DNA of 35,770 nucleotides from an uncultured Bacteroides sp. GTDB taxonomy: Bacteria > Bacteroidota > Bacteroidia > Bacteroidales > Bacteroidaceae. Where the stretch lies: NCBI RefSeq assembly GCF_905207245.1, contig NZ_CAJLKP010000064.1, positions 1 through 35,770 of the forward strand, in the 5' to 3' direction. Position numbers and translations under genes: made by a program. Below are positions 1-8,171 of this stretch, piece by piece (the first letter of the stretch is position 1; every line of letters begins with the position of its first letter). The notes under the pieces were generated by a model, which was not told the DNA's origin, did not search any database, and was given only the letters and a program-made list of their open reading frames with translations.

Positions 1-4
1 TAAG

Positions 5-77
5 AGCGGAAGACGGGGCTCAAACCCGCGACCCTCAGCTTGGAAGGCTAATGCTCTATCAACTGAGCTACTTCCGC
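5..77 (-). tRNA. tRNA-Gly (anticodon TCC)
   Basis: On the minus strand this folds as a 73-nt cloverleaf. The acceptor stem GCGGAAG pairs with CTTCCGC, the anticodon loop CTTCCAA carries TCC, and the T-loop reads GGTTTGAGCC. The 3' CCA is not encoded. It lies 8 nt downstream of tRNA-Tyr and is probably co-transcribed with it. The Tyr-Gly(TCC) order is the same as in the tRNA cluster upstream of tuf in E. coli, so tRNA-Thr and tuf may lie just beyond the left edge (inference). Confidence 0.96.
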
Positions 78-85
78 AATTTTTG

Positions 86-168
86 TGGGCAAAGATGGAT
101 TCGAACCACCGAAGGCGTAAGCCAGCAGATTTACAGTCTGCCCCATTTGGCCACTCTGGTATTTGCCC
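86..168 (-). tRNA. tRNA-Tyr (anticodon GTA)
   Basis: An 83-nt class II tRNA on the minus strand. The acceptor stem GGGCAAA pairs with TTTGCCC, the anticodon arm CAGACTGTAAATCTG carries GTA, and there is an extended variable arm as expected for bacterial tRNA-Tyr. The T-arm contains GGTTCGAATCC. No encoded CCA. It precedes tRNA-Gly by 8 nt and starts about 60 bp downstream of the ribH stop codon on the same strand. Confidence 0.96.
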
Positions 169-230
169 TTTTGCTTTTGAGTAACTTTGGTTAAGCACCT
201 TGTTTTCTCAATTGCGGTGCAAAGATACGA

Positions 231-725
231 CTATTTTTGTAAACTCCAAGCGAAATCGATCATTTTTATTGCAGTAATTGCACATTCGTCACCTTTGTTG
301 CCCAGTTTGCCACCGGCACGGTCCTCGGCTTGCTCCATTGTATTGGTAGTAATTAATCCGTAAATAACTGGAACATTGCCAGTTGCATTCAGTTGAGCTA
401 TTCCTTGAGTAGCTCCCATGCAAACATAGTCAAAATGTGGCGTATCTCCTCTTACTACGCAACCAATTGCAATAACTGCATCGACATTGCTATATTCTAT
501 AAACTGATTGGCACCAAAAGTCAGTTCGAAACTTCCCGGAACTGTTTTTACCAAGATATTTTCCTCTCTGGCACCATGTTTCTTTAATGTATTCATTGCT
601 CCCTCTAAGAGCTTTCCGGTGATATCGAAGTTCCATTCAGAAACAACAATACCAAATTTCATTTCTTTTGCATCGGGAACAGAATTAAAATCGTATTCTG
701 AAAGGTTATGATAAGCTGTTGCCAT
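231..725 (-). CDS. ribH: 6,7-dimethyl-8-ribityllumazine synthase
   Basis: A 164-residue lumazine synthase. It condenses 5-amino-6-ribitylamino-uracil with 3,4-dihydroxy-2-butanone 4-phosphate, the penultimate step of riboflavin synthesis, in the cytoplasm. Visible family motifs are the substrate-binding segments VSEWNFDITGKLLEGA near residue 30 and VPGSFELT near 62, then AIGCVVRGDTPHFDYV near 86-101, whose RGDTPHFD includes the catalytic His, and PVIYGLITTNTMEQAEDRAG near 120-140. Length is normal for the family. It follows the TPR gene on the same strand after a 144-bp gap that contains a palindromic repeat, and the two tRNAs lie downstream. No FMN riboswitch is visible upstream. Confidence 0.97.
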   Translation of the reverse strand: MATAYHNLSEYDFNSVPDAKEMKFGIVVSEWNFDITGKLLEGAMNTLKKHGAREENILVKTVPGSFELTFGANQFIEYSNVDAVIAIGCVVRGDTPHFDYVCMGATQGIAQLNATGNVPVIYGLITTNTMEQAEDRAGGKLGNKGDECAITAIKMIDFAWSLQK

Positions 726-777
726 AGTTATTCTAAATTAATAATTAAAAATTAAAAGGGGAGAAAAGGGGAAAAAG

Positions 778-842
778 AAACGGATTACACGGATCACACG
801 GTTCTTTCTTCTATCCGCGTAAAATCTGTGTAACCCGTGTCT
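778..842. repeat. Imperfect palindromic intergenic repeat (ACACGGAT type)
   Basis: Between ribH and the TPR gene the left half carries ACGGATTACACGGATCACAC, while the right half carries ATCCGCGTAAAATCTGTG and AACCCGTGT. These form an imperfect stem of roughly 25 bp. It contains repeated GGAT(T/C)ACACGG units and their complements. It resembles short intergenic palindromes seen in other Bacteroides genomes (from memory). It may fold in the transcript and separate TPR from ribH expression, but there is no good T-run. Confidence 0.6.
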
Positions 843-869
843 TGATATACTATATATAAATAAGGTATA

Positions 870-1553
870 TTACTTCTTCAGCAATTTAGCTTGTTCGATG
901 TACTTATCGATATCCATTGCCTGGTAAGAACGGAAATATTTGTCCTTAATCTTGGTGTATGCCTTGATAGCATCGTCATACTTGCCTTGCTTCACGAGGA
1001 TTTCTCCAGCTTGCTGCAAGTAGATAGGACTGAGTGAATTGTTGTCAGCTTCATCAGCAGCGCTCATTAGCATAGAAGCTGCTTTATCCAACTGACCCAA
1101 TTGTGCATAGCAGTTACCCATAGCTCCCTTCATTGCAGGAGCTATCATCTGGTCTTTTCCGCTGAAGCTATCCAGTGCTTTTACAGCAGCTTCATATTGT
1201 CCCAGGTGAGCGTAGCAAATACCCATGTATGCTTTTGCCAGATTAGCAGCTTTTGTTCCGCTGTATTCGTTGGCAATTTTAGCAAAGCCTACAAATCCAA
1301 TACTGTCACCATTCAAAGCCTGTTCGTAAAGGTCGGCTTCAAAATACTCTTGTCCTTTGAACAATGCAGCCTGTGCTTTTTCTTCGCGCGGTTCAGCATA
1401 AAGGTTCTTGTACATAACTATACCGGCCACGATAATGATTACCGCTACTACGGCGCCGATAATTGCTTTTTTGTTTTTAACGAGAAATGCCTCCGACTGC
1501 GTCAGTGCTTCTTCCACATTCAAGGCTTCATTAGCTTTCTTTTGTTCTGCCAT
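870..1553 (-). CDS. Membrane-anchored tetratricopeptide-repeat protein (YfgM-like)
   Basis: A 227-residue protein with a short cytoplasmic N-terminus (about 33 residues), one hydrophobic segment at about 34-50 (AIIGAVVAVIIIVAGIVMYK) and a periplasmic C-terminal region built from TPR-type helical pairs. Repeats are readable around residues 82-118 (ANLAKAYMGICYAHLGQYEA), 130-160 (GNCYAQLGQLDKAASMLMSA) and 170-205 (QAGEILVKQGKYDDAIKAYT). Architecture resembles YfgM, an accessory factor of the Sec translocon and periplasmic chaperone network. That function is a family inference. It is upstream of ribH on the same strand and divergent from recF. Confidence 0.85.
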   Translation of the reverse strand: MAEQKKANEALNVEEALTQSEAFLVKNKKAIIGAVVAVIIIVAGIVMYKNLYAEPREEKAQAALFKGQEYFEADLYEQALNGDSIGFVGFAKIANEYSGTKAANLAKAYMGICYAHLGQYEAAVKALDSFSGKDQMIAPAMKGAMGNCYAQLGQLDKAASMLMSAADEADNNSLSPIYLQQAGEILVKQGKYDDAIKAYTKIKDKYFRSYQAMDIDKYIEQAKLLKK

Positions 1554-1601
1554 TTTTATATATTCTTTTTGTTATTATTCTTATTTAGCCATTTCGACCC
1601 G

Positions 1602-1633
1602 CAAAAGTAACTTTTTTATAGGTATCAACGAAA
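1602..1633 (-). promoter_or_regulatory. Putative promoter of the TPR gene
   Basis: On the minus strand TACTTTTG (1602-1609) matches the Bacteroides -7 element TAnnTTTG exactly. TTTC (1630-1633) lies 20 nt upstream, one mismatch from the -33 TTTG. The predicted start would give a leader of about 45 nt for the TPR gene. It shares the 189-bp intergenic region with the recF promoter. Confidence 0.5.
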
Positions 1634-1687
1634 TTTGGCGGCATCTTTTTTTCTTTTACGCCGGAAAAGCCCGAAAATCTTCCCACT

Positions 1688-1720
1688 TTTGGATAAGATA
1701 AATCGAAAGCATTATCTTTG
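1688..1720 (+). promoter_or_regulatory. Promoter of recF (TTTG-N21-TATCTTTG)
   Basis: A full match to the Bacteroides sigma-ABfr consensus: -33 TTTG (1688-1691), a 21-nt spacer, and -7 TATCTTTG (1713-1720). Transcription would begin about 7 nt further on, leaving a leader of about 16 nt before the recF ATG at 1743. This is the best promoter match I found in the window. Confidence 0.75.
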
Positions 1721-1742
1721 TAACTGAATTTACTGCTGTAAT

Positions 1743-2855
1743 ATGATACTAAAACGTATATCCATACTTAACTATAAGAATCTGGAGCAGGTAGAACTCT
1801 CCTTTTCACCTAAGTTGAACTGCTTTTTCGGGCAGAACGGCATGGGAAAAACGAATTTACTCGATGCCATTTACTTCCTTTCATTCTGCAAAAGTTCCGG
1901 TAATCCCATTGACTCGCAGAATATCCGCCATGATCAGGACTTTTTTGTCATTCAAGGTTTTTATGAGGCTCCCGACGGTACGCCGGAGGAAATCTATTGT
2001 GGCATGAAGCGTCGGCAGAAGAAGCAATTCAAGCGGAATAAGAAAGAATATACGCGTTTGTCCGATCACATCGGCTTTTTACCTTTGGTAATGGTGTCCC
2101 CTGCCGATTCGGAACTAATTGCCGGAGGCAGTGATGAACGCCGTCGTTTCATGGATGTTGTAATCTCGCAGTATGATAAGGAATATCTGGAAGCCCTGAT
2201 ACGTTACAACAAAGCATTAGCTCAACGGAATACCTTATTAAAAAGTGAAGTTCCGGTAGAGGAGGAGTTATTTCTCATCTGGGAAGAAATGATGGCGCAG
2301 GCGGGCGAAATCGTCTTTCGCAAACGTGAAGCCTTTATCAGCGAATTCATTCCTATCTTTCAGTCTTTTTATTCCTTTATATCCCAAGATAAGGAACAAG
2401 TGGGGCTGACGTATGATTCGCATGCCCGTGATGCCTCCTTGCTGGAAGTGATAAAGGAAAGTCGCGTACGCGACCAGATCATGGGATTCTCTTTGCGTGG
2501 TATTCATAAAGATGAACTGAATATGCTTCTGGGGGATTTCCCTATTAAGCGGGAAGGTTCTCAGGGACAAAATAAAACTTATCTTGTAGCCTTGAAACTG
2601 GCACAATTCGATTTCTTGAAACGTACCGGTACTGCTGTCCCTTTACTCTTACTGGATGACATCTTCGATAAATTGGATGCTTCCCGCGTGGAACAGATTA
2701 TTAAATTGGTGGCTGGTGACAATTTTGGGCAGATATTCATAACGGATACTAATAGGGAACATCTGGACCGCATTCTTCATAAAGTGGGTAGTGATTATAA
2801 AATGTTCCAGGTAGATCAGGGTGTTATTACAGAACGGGAGGAGGATGAAGTATGA
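1743..2855 (+). CDS. recF: DNA replication and repair protein RecF
   Basis: A 370-residue SMC-like ATPase that loads RecA at gapped DNA together with RecO and RecR. It shows the Walker A motif GQNGMGKTN near residues 30-38, an ABC-type signature region with QGQNKTYLVALKLAQ near 275, and the Walker B motif LLLLDDIFDKLD near 300-311. The N-terminus MILKRISILNYKNLEQVELS is typical of the family. Its TGA overlaps the ATG of the next gene (ATGA), so the two are translationally coupled. Promoter directly upstream. Confidence 0.97.
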   Translation: MILKRISILNYKNLEQVELSFSPKLNCFFGQNGMGKTNLLDAIYFLSFCKSSGNPIDSQNIRHDQDFFVIQGFYEAPDGTPEEIYCGMKRRQKKQFKRNKKEYTRLSDHIGFLPLVMVSPADSELIAGGSDERRRFMDVVISQYDKEYLEALIRYNKALAQRNTLLKSEVPVEEELFLIWEEMMAQAGEIVFRKREAFISEFIPIFQSFYSFISQDKEQVGLTYDSHARDASLLEVIKESRVRDQIMGFSLRGIHKDELNMLLGDFPIKREGSQGQNKTYLVALKLAQFDFLKRTGTAVPLLLLDDIFDKLDASRVEQIIKLVAGDNFGQIFITDTNREHLDRILHKVGSDYKMFQVDQGVITEREEDEV

Positions 2856-3142
2856 AGCGCAATGATGCAGAACAAATAGGTGCACTTATCCGTAATTTCC
2901 TGCGTCAGGAGAGCTTAGAGTCGCCGTTGAATGAGCAACGGCTTATCAGTTCGTGGGCGGAAGTACTGGGCCCTACTATTGCATCTTATACCCGTGAACT
3001 CTATATTCGTAATCAGATTTTATATGTACATCTGACGTCGGCAGCTCTGCGCCAGGAATTGATGATGGGGCGTGATTTGCTGGTGCGTAACCTGAATCGC
3101 CATGTGGGAGCTCAAGTAATCACAAATATTATTTTCCGATAA
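2852..3142 (+). CDS. DUF721 / DciA-like protein
   Basis: A 96-residue DUF721 protein. The fold is that of DciA, the replicative-helicase loading factor used by bacteria that lack DnaC/DnaI. Recognisable features are the N-terminal helix with IGALIRNFLRQ, the central segment ISSWAEVLGPTIASYTRELY and the C-terminal LYVHLTSAALRQELMMGRDL. It overlaps recF by 4 bp, and a recF-DUF721 pairing is common in Bacteroidota. A role at the replication fork is a family inference. It converges on the sensor kinase with only 3 bp between stop codons, so no separate terminator fits there. Confidence 0.88.
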   Translation: MKRNDAEQIGALIRNFLRQESLESPLNEQRLISSWAEVLGPTIASYTRELYIRNQILYVHLTSAALRQELMMGRDLLVRNLNRHVGAQVITNIIFR

Positions 3143-3145
3143 AAA

Positions 3146-4741
3146 TCAGACGGGTACTTCCTGACAAACTTTAGCTTCGATAGGTAACTTTATTTCAAAT
3201 CTTGCTCCCTCTCCGAGCCTTGACTTTGCGCAAATCTCCCCGTTGAAATGCTCTACAATTGTCTTGCAAATGGCTAGTCCCAATCCTGTACCTTGTACAA
3301 AGGAGTCTCCTTTGTAGAATCGCTCGAAAATATGACAGAGTACTTCTTCCGACATACCTTTTCCGTTGTCTTCAACAAACAGTTCTACTACACCCTTTCC
3401 AGCCCGGTGATATCCTATCCGGATATTTCCCTTAGTAGTGAACTTCACCGCATTATTTATAAGATTGTTCATCACCTGTCCCAAACGTGCCGGATCGGCT
3501 GTAACTTTCATGTCCTCCTCTGATAAATCTGTTATCAGTTTCACTCCAGGCTTAACATTCAGCCGTTGCATGCGAGCAATATCAGTCAACATTTCATTCA
3601 AAGAGAAGGTGCTGATATTAAATTCCATTGTGTTCGACTCAATCTTCGACAAATCGAGAATATCCGAAATCAGTAGCATTAGCAGCTCACCATTTTTTTC
3701 GATGATTGCTGCATATTCTTCTATTTCTTCGGGAGTCAGTTCGGCTTGTTCGCTGACAAGCAGGGTAGAAAACCCTACAATAGCATTTAGTGGAGTGCGG
3801 ATTTCATGGCTCATATTAGCAAGAAAAGCACTTTTTAGTTGGTCGCTGCGTTGCGCTTTGTGGAGGGCATCGTTCAGTGTGTCTTCAATATCTTTATGTC
3901 GTTGTGTGCTCATGCAGATGCCAATGATACGAAAAGGCAAGTCTGAAAGTTGACCGACATAAGTTGATTGCCCTTCAAACCATTCCCATTTTCCATCACC
4001 ACGGCGTAAACGGAAAGGAACAGGGGTTTCATATAGATTGCCATTCACTTGTTGCCCAAGAGCTTCAAAGAGGTCTTTGCGGTCATCAGGATGTACCAGA
4101 TCTGCATACTGCTCCATAGTCAACGTATAATCTTTGGTGGGGATTTTCAGATAATCGAAATAGCGCGGATCAATTATCATCAGATTGCGTTCCATGTCGA
4201 ACGACCAGGGAAAAATCTGTGTCCGGCTCAAAGCTATATTGAGCATGTGCCTTTGTGTACGCTCTTCAAGTACGTTTCGCAAGTAAATGATGATTTTTAC
4301 CAATTTGTCTTCTTCATATATTCCGGTAATTCCTCCTTGTATAAGAAAGCTGATATTTGCTTTTGATTCGTGTATAAAGCAATTTGTCGAAAACTGAATA
4401 GTGCGATTCTTCTGTCCTATCTCTTCCAGAAAATGAGGTAACAGATTCTTTTTGTCCTGAATGATTTCAATGATTTCGGTTGCAGGCTTACCGATTATTT
4501 GCTCTAAGTTCAGTTGTAATTCTCCCAGCAAAGAATCGTTCATTCGTTCGATAGTTTTATCCGGATTAAGAATCATTACTCCAAGCGGCCATACATCAAA
4601 CAGTTGTCTGGAAACAGCATTTCCCACCCGTATGTCTTTTGCTGTCTTACTTCGTAAATATAGGTGCCAAAGCATTGCGCACAAAATGAATATTAAAATA
4701 GATAATATCGCGATAATTATTAGTAAATTATTGTAGTTCAT
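3146..4741 (-). CDS. PAS-domain sensor histidine kinase
   Basis: A 531-residue membrane sensor kinase counted from ATG at 4741; an upstream TTG at 4747 is less likely. One N-terminal membrane helix (about 5-25, LLIIIAILSILIFILCAML) is followed by a PAS domain (about 45-160) and a second PAS/PAC-like domain (about 170-290). Next come HisKA with the phospho-acceptor His in ANMSHEIRTPLNAIVGF near 311 and a HATPase_c domain with NLINNAVKFT (N box), DNGKGM (G1) and GTGLGLAI (G2). There is no periplasmic sensor domain, receiver or output domain, so it must act on a separate regulator. None is adjacent; the nearest regulator is the divergent AraC-type gene. Confidence 0.92.
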   Translation of the reverse strand: MNYNNLLIIIAILSILIFILCAMLWHLYLRSKTAKDIRVGNAVSRQLFDVWPLGVMILNPDKTIERMNDSLLGELQLNLEQIIGKPATEIIEIIQDKKNLLPHFLEEIGQKNRTIQFSTNCFIHESKANISFLIQGGITGIYEEDKLVKIIIYLRNVLEERTQRHMLNIALSRTQIFPWSFDMERNLMIIDPRYFDYLKIPTKDYTLTMEQYADLVHPDDRKDLFEALGQQVNGNLYETPVPFRLRRGDGKWEWFEGQSTYVGQLSDLPFRIIGICMSTQRHKDIEDTLNDALHKAQRSDQLKSAFLANMSHEIRTPLNAIVGFSTLLVSEQAELTPEEIEEYAAIIEKNGELLMLLISDILDLSKIESNTMEFNISTFSLNEMLTDIARMQRLNVKPGVKLITDLSEEDMKVTADPARLGQVMNNLINNAVKFTTKGNIRIGYHRAGKGVVELFVEDNGKGMSEEVLCHIFERFYKGDSFVQGTGLGLAICKTIVEHFNGEICAKSRLGEGARFEIKLPIEAKVCQEVPV

Positions 4742-4999
4742 GATCAAATTTTATTCGTAATCAATTTAAAGTTGTGTTAAATGAACAAAGGTCGTATTAA
4801 TCTTTTGTTCAGGCAATGGATTGTGTTGGAAGTGATATTCTATTATTATCTTCTGATATTCCATTATGTGCAGATTGCTTACTTTTAACGATGAGTGTAA
4901 TGAATGTGGAATAGAATTAACAGGTAATTAACTAAAAAGGGTGTTAATATCATGACTTTTGCAACCAAAAAGAGGTTTTAGCGTTATAGCAACAAAAAT

Positions 5000-5848
5000 A
5001 TGAGCACTCCGGAATTACATATATCTACAAATTTCACTACTGACGACCATATCAGCCGGGAGAAGTTGCTGGCATATTTTTCTGTTCTCAGAAAGACGAA
5101 AGCTTTTATTTTCGCTCTTTGTATCCGGGGGCATGTCAAGGTCGTGATTAATCTGGTGCAATATAATATTGGTGCCGGTACAATGATAGCCATTCCGGCG
5201 AATAGTTTCATACACGTGCTAAAGGCATCGGAGGATGTGCAGATGCATGCTATCTTTTTTTCATTGTCGTTCATCCATGAAACTCATCTGGATAAGCCGA
5301 CTATCCATACATTTTATGTTATTGGCGAACGACCTTTGCTGCCATTGCCTGAGAAGATTTTCAGTATTTATACTGATACTTTTTCATTGCTTACAAGAGT
5401 ACGTAGAGATGCGCCGTTCCTGTTCAGTCGTGCCACGCTGAAATCGATATTGGAGGCACTCCTGCAAGGATTTACGGAACTTGGTCAGAGAAAAGCCTTA
5501 TTACAGGTGGCACCTCCTGACAAGCAATCTGCCATTTTCCGGCAATTTGTTCGCTTGGTACAGGAACATTATACGCAACAACATCAGGTGCAATTCTATG
5601 CCACTGAAATGGGCCTGAAACCCACCCAGCTTTGCCACATTGTGAAGAAAAAATCGGAAGGGCAGACGGCTATGCAAATTATCAACCACATACTGATTTT
5701 GGATGCCCGAACACTATTGCGTACTACATCTATTCCGGTAAAGGATATCGCACTGAACCTGGGATTCAACAATGCGTCGTTCTTTAATCAATTCTTCAAG
5801 AAACATGTAGGCATGACGCCACAGCAGTTCCGCAATTCTGAGAAGTAA
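5000..5848 (+). CDS. AraC-family transcriptional regulator
   Basis: A 282-residue regulator. The N-terminal part (about 15-110) reads as a cupin-like ligand or dimer domain (VINLVQYNIGAGTMIAIPAN). The C-terminal part (about 185-280) has two helix-turn-helix motifs, including LKPTQLCHIVKKKSEGQT and DIALNLGFNNASFFNQFFKK followed by GMTPQQFR, the AraC signature. It is divergent from the sensor kinase across about 260 bp in which I see no strong promoter consensus; GACTTTTG near 4953 is one mismatch from a -7 element. Its 3' end overlaps that of the convergent cyclo-ligase gene by 53 bp. Target genes are unknown. Confidence 0.92.
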   Translation: MSTPELHISTNFTTDDHISREKLLAYFSVLRKTKAFIFALCIRGHVKVVINLVQYNIGAGTMIAIPANSFIHVLKASEDVQMHAIFFSLSFIHETHLDKPTIHTFYVIGERPLLPLPEKIFSIYTDTFSLLTRVRRDAPFLFSRATLKSILEALLQGFTELGQRKALLQVAPPDKQSAIFRQFVRLVQEHYTQQHQVQFYATEMGLKPTQLCHIVKKKSEGQTAMQIINHILILDARTLLRTTSIPVKDIALNLGFNNASFFNQFFKKHVGMTPQQFRNSEK

Positions 5849-6389
5849 GTTTATCCACTGTTATAATCGTATCCATGCGAATGTCGAACGGCTCCGCAGG
5901 CACTTCTTCTACTAATTGAAAAGGAAAACAGATGCCGGCTTTGAATGTCGTGAGATGGGGGAGCAGCCGGTCATAGTAACCTTTGCCCCGCCCCAAGCGG
6001 TTGCCTGCGACATCAAAAGCCACGCCGGGAATGGCAGCGAAGTCTATGCTTGCATAGTCAGTGAAGAGCTCTCCTGTAGGTTCTTCGATGCCATAAGCTC
6101 CTGTTGCCAGGTCTTCGGGTCCGGTGTAGACGCGCAATTCCAGATTGTCGCCTATAACAACCGGAAGCAATATCCGCTTTTCGCGACTCCACTTCCGGAC
6201 AAATTCATGCGTATCAACTTCGTCCTTCAGTGAGTAATAAAGCAGGACGGTATGTGCTGCCCTGAAAGCTGGATGAACCTCCAAGGCAGCAAGTATTTCA
6301 GCAGACTGGGATTGATGCGTAGTGGAAAGCCCGTGCTGGGTCTTTAACAATGCCATACGCTTCCGCAGTTCTTTTTTTCTTTCCTTCAT
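5796..6389 (-). CDS. 5-formyltetrahydrofolate cyclo-ligase
   Basis: A 197-residue enzyme that converts 5-formyl-THF to 5,10-methenyl-THF using ATP (YgfA / MTHFS family). Visible features are the basic N-terminus KERKKELRKRMALLK, TVLLYYSLKDEVDTHEFV near 62-80, LLPVV, and the substrate/ATP-binding GVAFDVAGNRLGRGKGYYDR near 122-141 followed by GICFPFQ. The start at 6389 gives a 92-bp overlap with the end of the upstream protease gene. An internal Met at codon 12 (6354-6356) would shorten the overlap. The 3' end also overlaps the convergent AraC gene by 53 bp. Confidence 0.93.
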   Translation of the reverse strand: MKERKKELRKRMALLKTQHGLSTTHQSQSAEILAALEVHPAFRAAHTVLLYYSLKDEVDTHEFVRKWSREKRILLPVVIGDNLELRVYTGPEDLATGAYGIEEPTGELFTDYASIDFAAIPGVAFDVAGNRLGRGKGYYDRLLPHLTTFKAGICFPFQLVEEVPAEPFDIRMDTIITVDKLTSQNCGTAVASCLHVS

Positions 6390-8040
6390 CTTTCTTTTCT
6401 TCCTTCAAAACTTCTTCCGGAGCTTTGGGGAATGCTTCCCCGTTCTCCAGAATTTCTAATGCTTTTTGTACGGTGGGGTCACCCTGGTTGATGTACTTGA
6501 TGTAGGGCTCTCTGCCTAATATGTTGTAGATAATGTTTCCATACAAGTTTCTTTCCATCAGCTTGTGCGACTTGTGAATGAGAATATTGCGTCTCTTCAC
6601 ACCCTTGCTGTCGGCAAAGCGTATGAACTGTTCCACGATGCCTTGCTGACGAAGATACTTCAACATGTCTTCTTCATTATCAAATTCATTCAGTTTAGCC
6701 CGATTGCGGTCGGAATACTGGAAACTGAACTGTAAAGTCAGTCCTTTGTTGAGCACCTCAATCAGGTAAGAAGAAGTACCTGTCGTATCTTGCGGTACGA
6801 AAAAGTCGGGCATGATACCGCCGCCACCGTAAACAGGGCGTCCCAAACGGGTGGAGTAACGCAGGTTCTCATCCAGCTTGATGCTATCTTTAGAGAAGAA
6901 TTCACCATGCTCATAACGGGTCAGCCAATCCATTTCATACTTGGCATCCTTACCATTCTTATAGGGGCGTTGGATGCAACGACCGGAAGGAGTATAGTAG
7001 CGGGCAATTGTCAGACGGATGGCAGAACCATCACTGAAATCAATCGGCTGCTGCACCAGTCCTTTACCAAAGGAACGGCGTCCTACAATAGTACCACGGT
7101 CATTATCCTGAATAGCTCCTGCAAAAATCTCGCTGGCAGAAGCGGAACCTTCATTGGTTAGCACCACCAAAGGCATTTTCTGGCAACTGCCTGTTCCGTT
7201 GGCATAGTCTTCCGTGCGAGGATATTTGCGTCCCTGCGCGTAGACAATGAGTTGTCCTTCCGGCAGGAATTCATTTACCATGCGTACGGCGGCTTCCATG
7301 TAACCACCGGTATTGTCGCGCAGGTCAATGATGATTCCTTTGCAATTATGGTGGCTAAGCTGGGCAATCGCATTCAGCAGTTCCACATGAGTGGTACGTC
7401 CGAATTTGCTAATTTGTATATAGCCGTATTCGTTGCTGAGCATATATGCCGCGTCAATGGTGTTTTGTGGAATGTCACCACGTGTAATGACAAAGTCCAG
7501 CAGATCTTTTTCCGTTGCACGTTTAACGCTAAGTTTCACTTTTGTACCTTTCGGTCCTTTCAGGGTGCGCATTGCTTTTTCATTAGTCAGAGGTTTGCCC
7601 ACGAAGAGGCTGTCGTCTACTTTGACGATGCGGTCACCTGCCATCAGTCCAACCTTCTCGGACGGACCGCCCTGGATGACACTGTTCACATGAATGGTGT
7701 CTTCCTGAATGGTGAATTGAATACCAATGCCACTGAAACTACCTTCCAGCTCAGAATTTACTTCTTCCAGATTCTGGGCAGGAATATAAGTGGAGTGGGG
7801 ATCTAACTCTGCCAGTATCTGCGGCATAGCCTTTTCCACGAGGTCCGTCATGTTGACTGTGTCCACGTATTGGTCTTCAATAACCCGTAACAAAGCATTC
7901 AGCTTGTTGGACGAGCCATTGATGATGCCCAGCGTATTTCCGGCGAAATGTCTGGCGTAAAATGTTCCAATCAGAATTCCCATTACTACGCTGATGGCGA
8001 TAATAAGCGGAGTGAAACGGGAAGAGTTTTTTGTACTCAT
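6298..8040 (-). CDS. S41-family C-terminal processing protease (CtpA-like)
   Basis: A 580-residue periplasmic serine protease with an uncleaved signal or membrane anchor at about 12-31 (LIIAISVVMGILIGTFYARH). A PDZ domain lies at about 95-185 (GGPSEKVGLMAGDRIVKVDD). The S41 catalytic domain follows, with the nucleophile region NEGSASASEIFAGA near 293-306 and the Lys of RRSFGKGLVQQP near 325. The Lys-rich C-terminal tail (EEKKDEGKKKR) and the last 30 residues overlap the 5-formyl-THF cyclo-ligase frame. Fourth gene of a five-gene minus-strand run. Physiological substrates are unknown. Confidence 0.94.
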   Translation of the reverse strand: MSTKNSSRFTPLIIAISVVMGILIGTFYARHFAGNTLGIINGSSNKLNALLRVIEDQYVDTVNMTDLVEKAMPQILAELDPHSTYIPAQNLEEVNSELEGSFSGIGIQFTIQEDTIHVNSVIQGGPSEKVGLMAGDRIVKVDDSLFVGKPLTNEKAMRTLKGPKGTKVKLSVKRATEKDLLDFVITRGDIPQNTIDAAYMLSNEYGYIQISKFGRTTHVELLNAIAQLSHHNCKGIIIDLRDNTGGYMEAAVRMVNEFLPEGQLIVYAQGRKYPRTEDYANGTGSCQKMPLVVLTNEGSASASEIFAGAIQDNDRGTIVGRRSFGKGLVQQPIDFSDGSAIRLTIARYYTPSGRCIQRPYKNGKDAKYEMDWLTRYEHGEFFSKDSIKLDENLRYSTRLGRPVYGGGGIMPDFFVPQDTTGTSSYLIEVLNKGLTLQFSFQYSDRNRAKLNEFDNEEDMLKYLRQQGIVEQFIRFADSKGVKRRNILIHKSHKLMERNLYGNIIYNILGREPYIKYINQGDPTVQKALEILENGEAFPKAPEEVLKEEKKDEGKKKRTAEAYGIVKDPARAFHYASIPVC

Positions 8041-8171
8041 GTTCTTAAAAGTTGTTAGCTACGAGCTACATGCTACGAGAGGTAGCTGTATGCTTCGTAT
8101 ATTTTTGTTTATTGTTTGTTTAAGGTCCTCATTTATTACTTGTATCTTGTAGCCCGTCACTCGTAGCTACA
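8041..8171. repeat. GTAGCT/AGCTAC repeat cluster
   Basis: The 88-bp gap between the dCMP deaminase and protease genes contains tandem CTACGAG / GCTAC units (about 8059-8091: AGCTACGAGCTACATGCTAC, then GAGAGGTAGCT). A related inverted block, GTAGCCCGTCACTCGTAGCT, lies at 8150-8169 inside the last codons of the deaminase gene. The two blocks could pair. They resemble short intergenic repeats scattered in Bacteroides genomes (from memory). Confidence 0.55.

Noticed and set aside
4742..4999. Regulatory RNA between the kinase and AraC genes
   Set aside because: AT-rich sequence without a stable stem, terminator or recognisable riboswitch; I see nothing specific.
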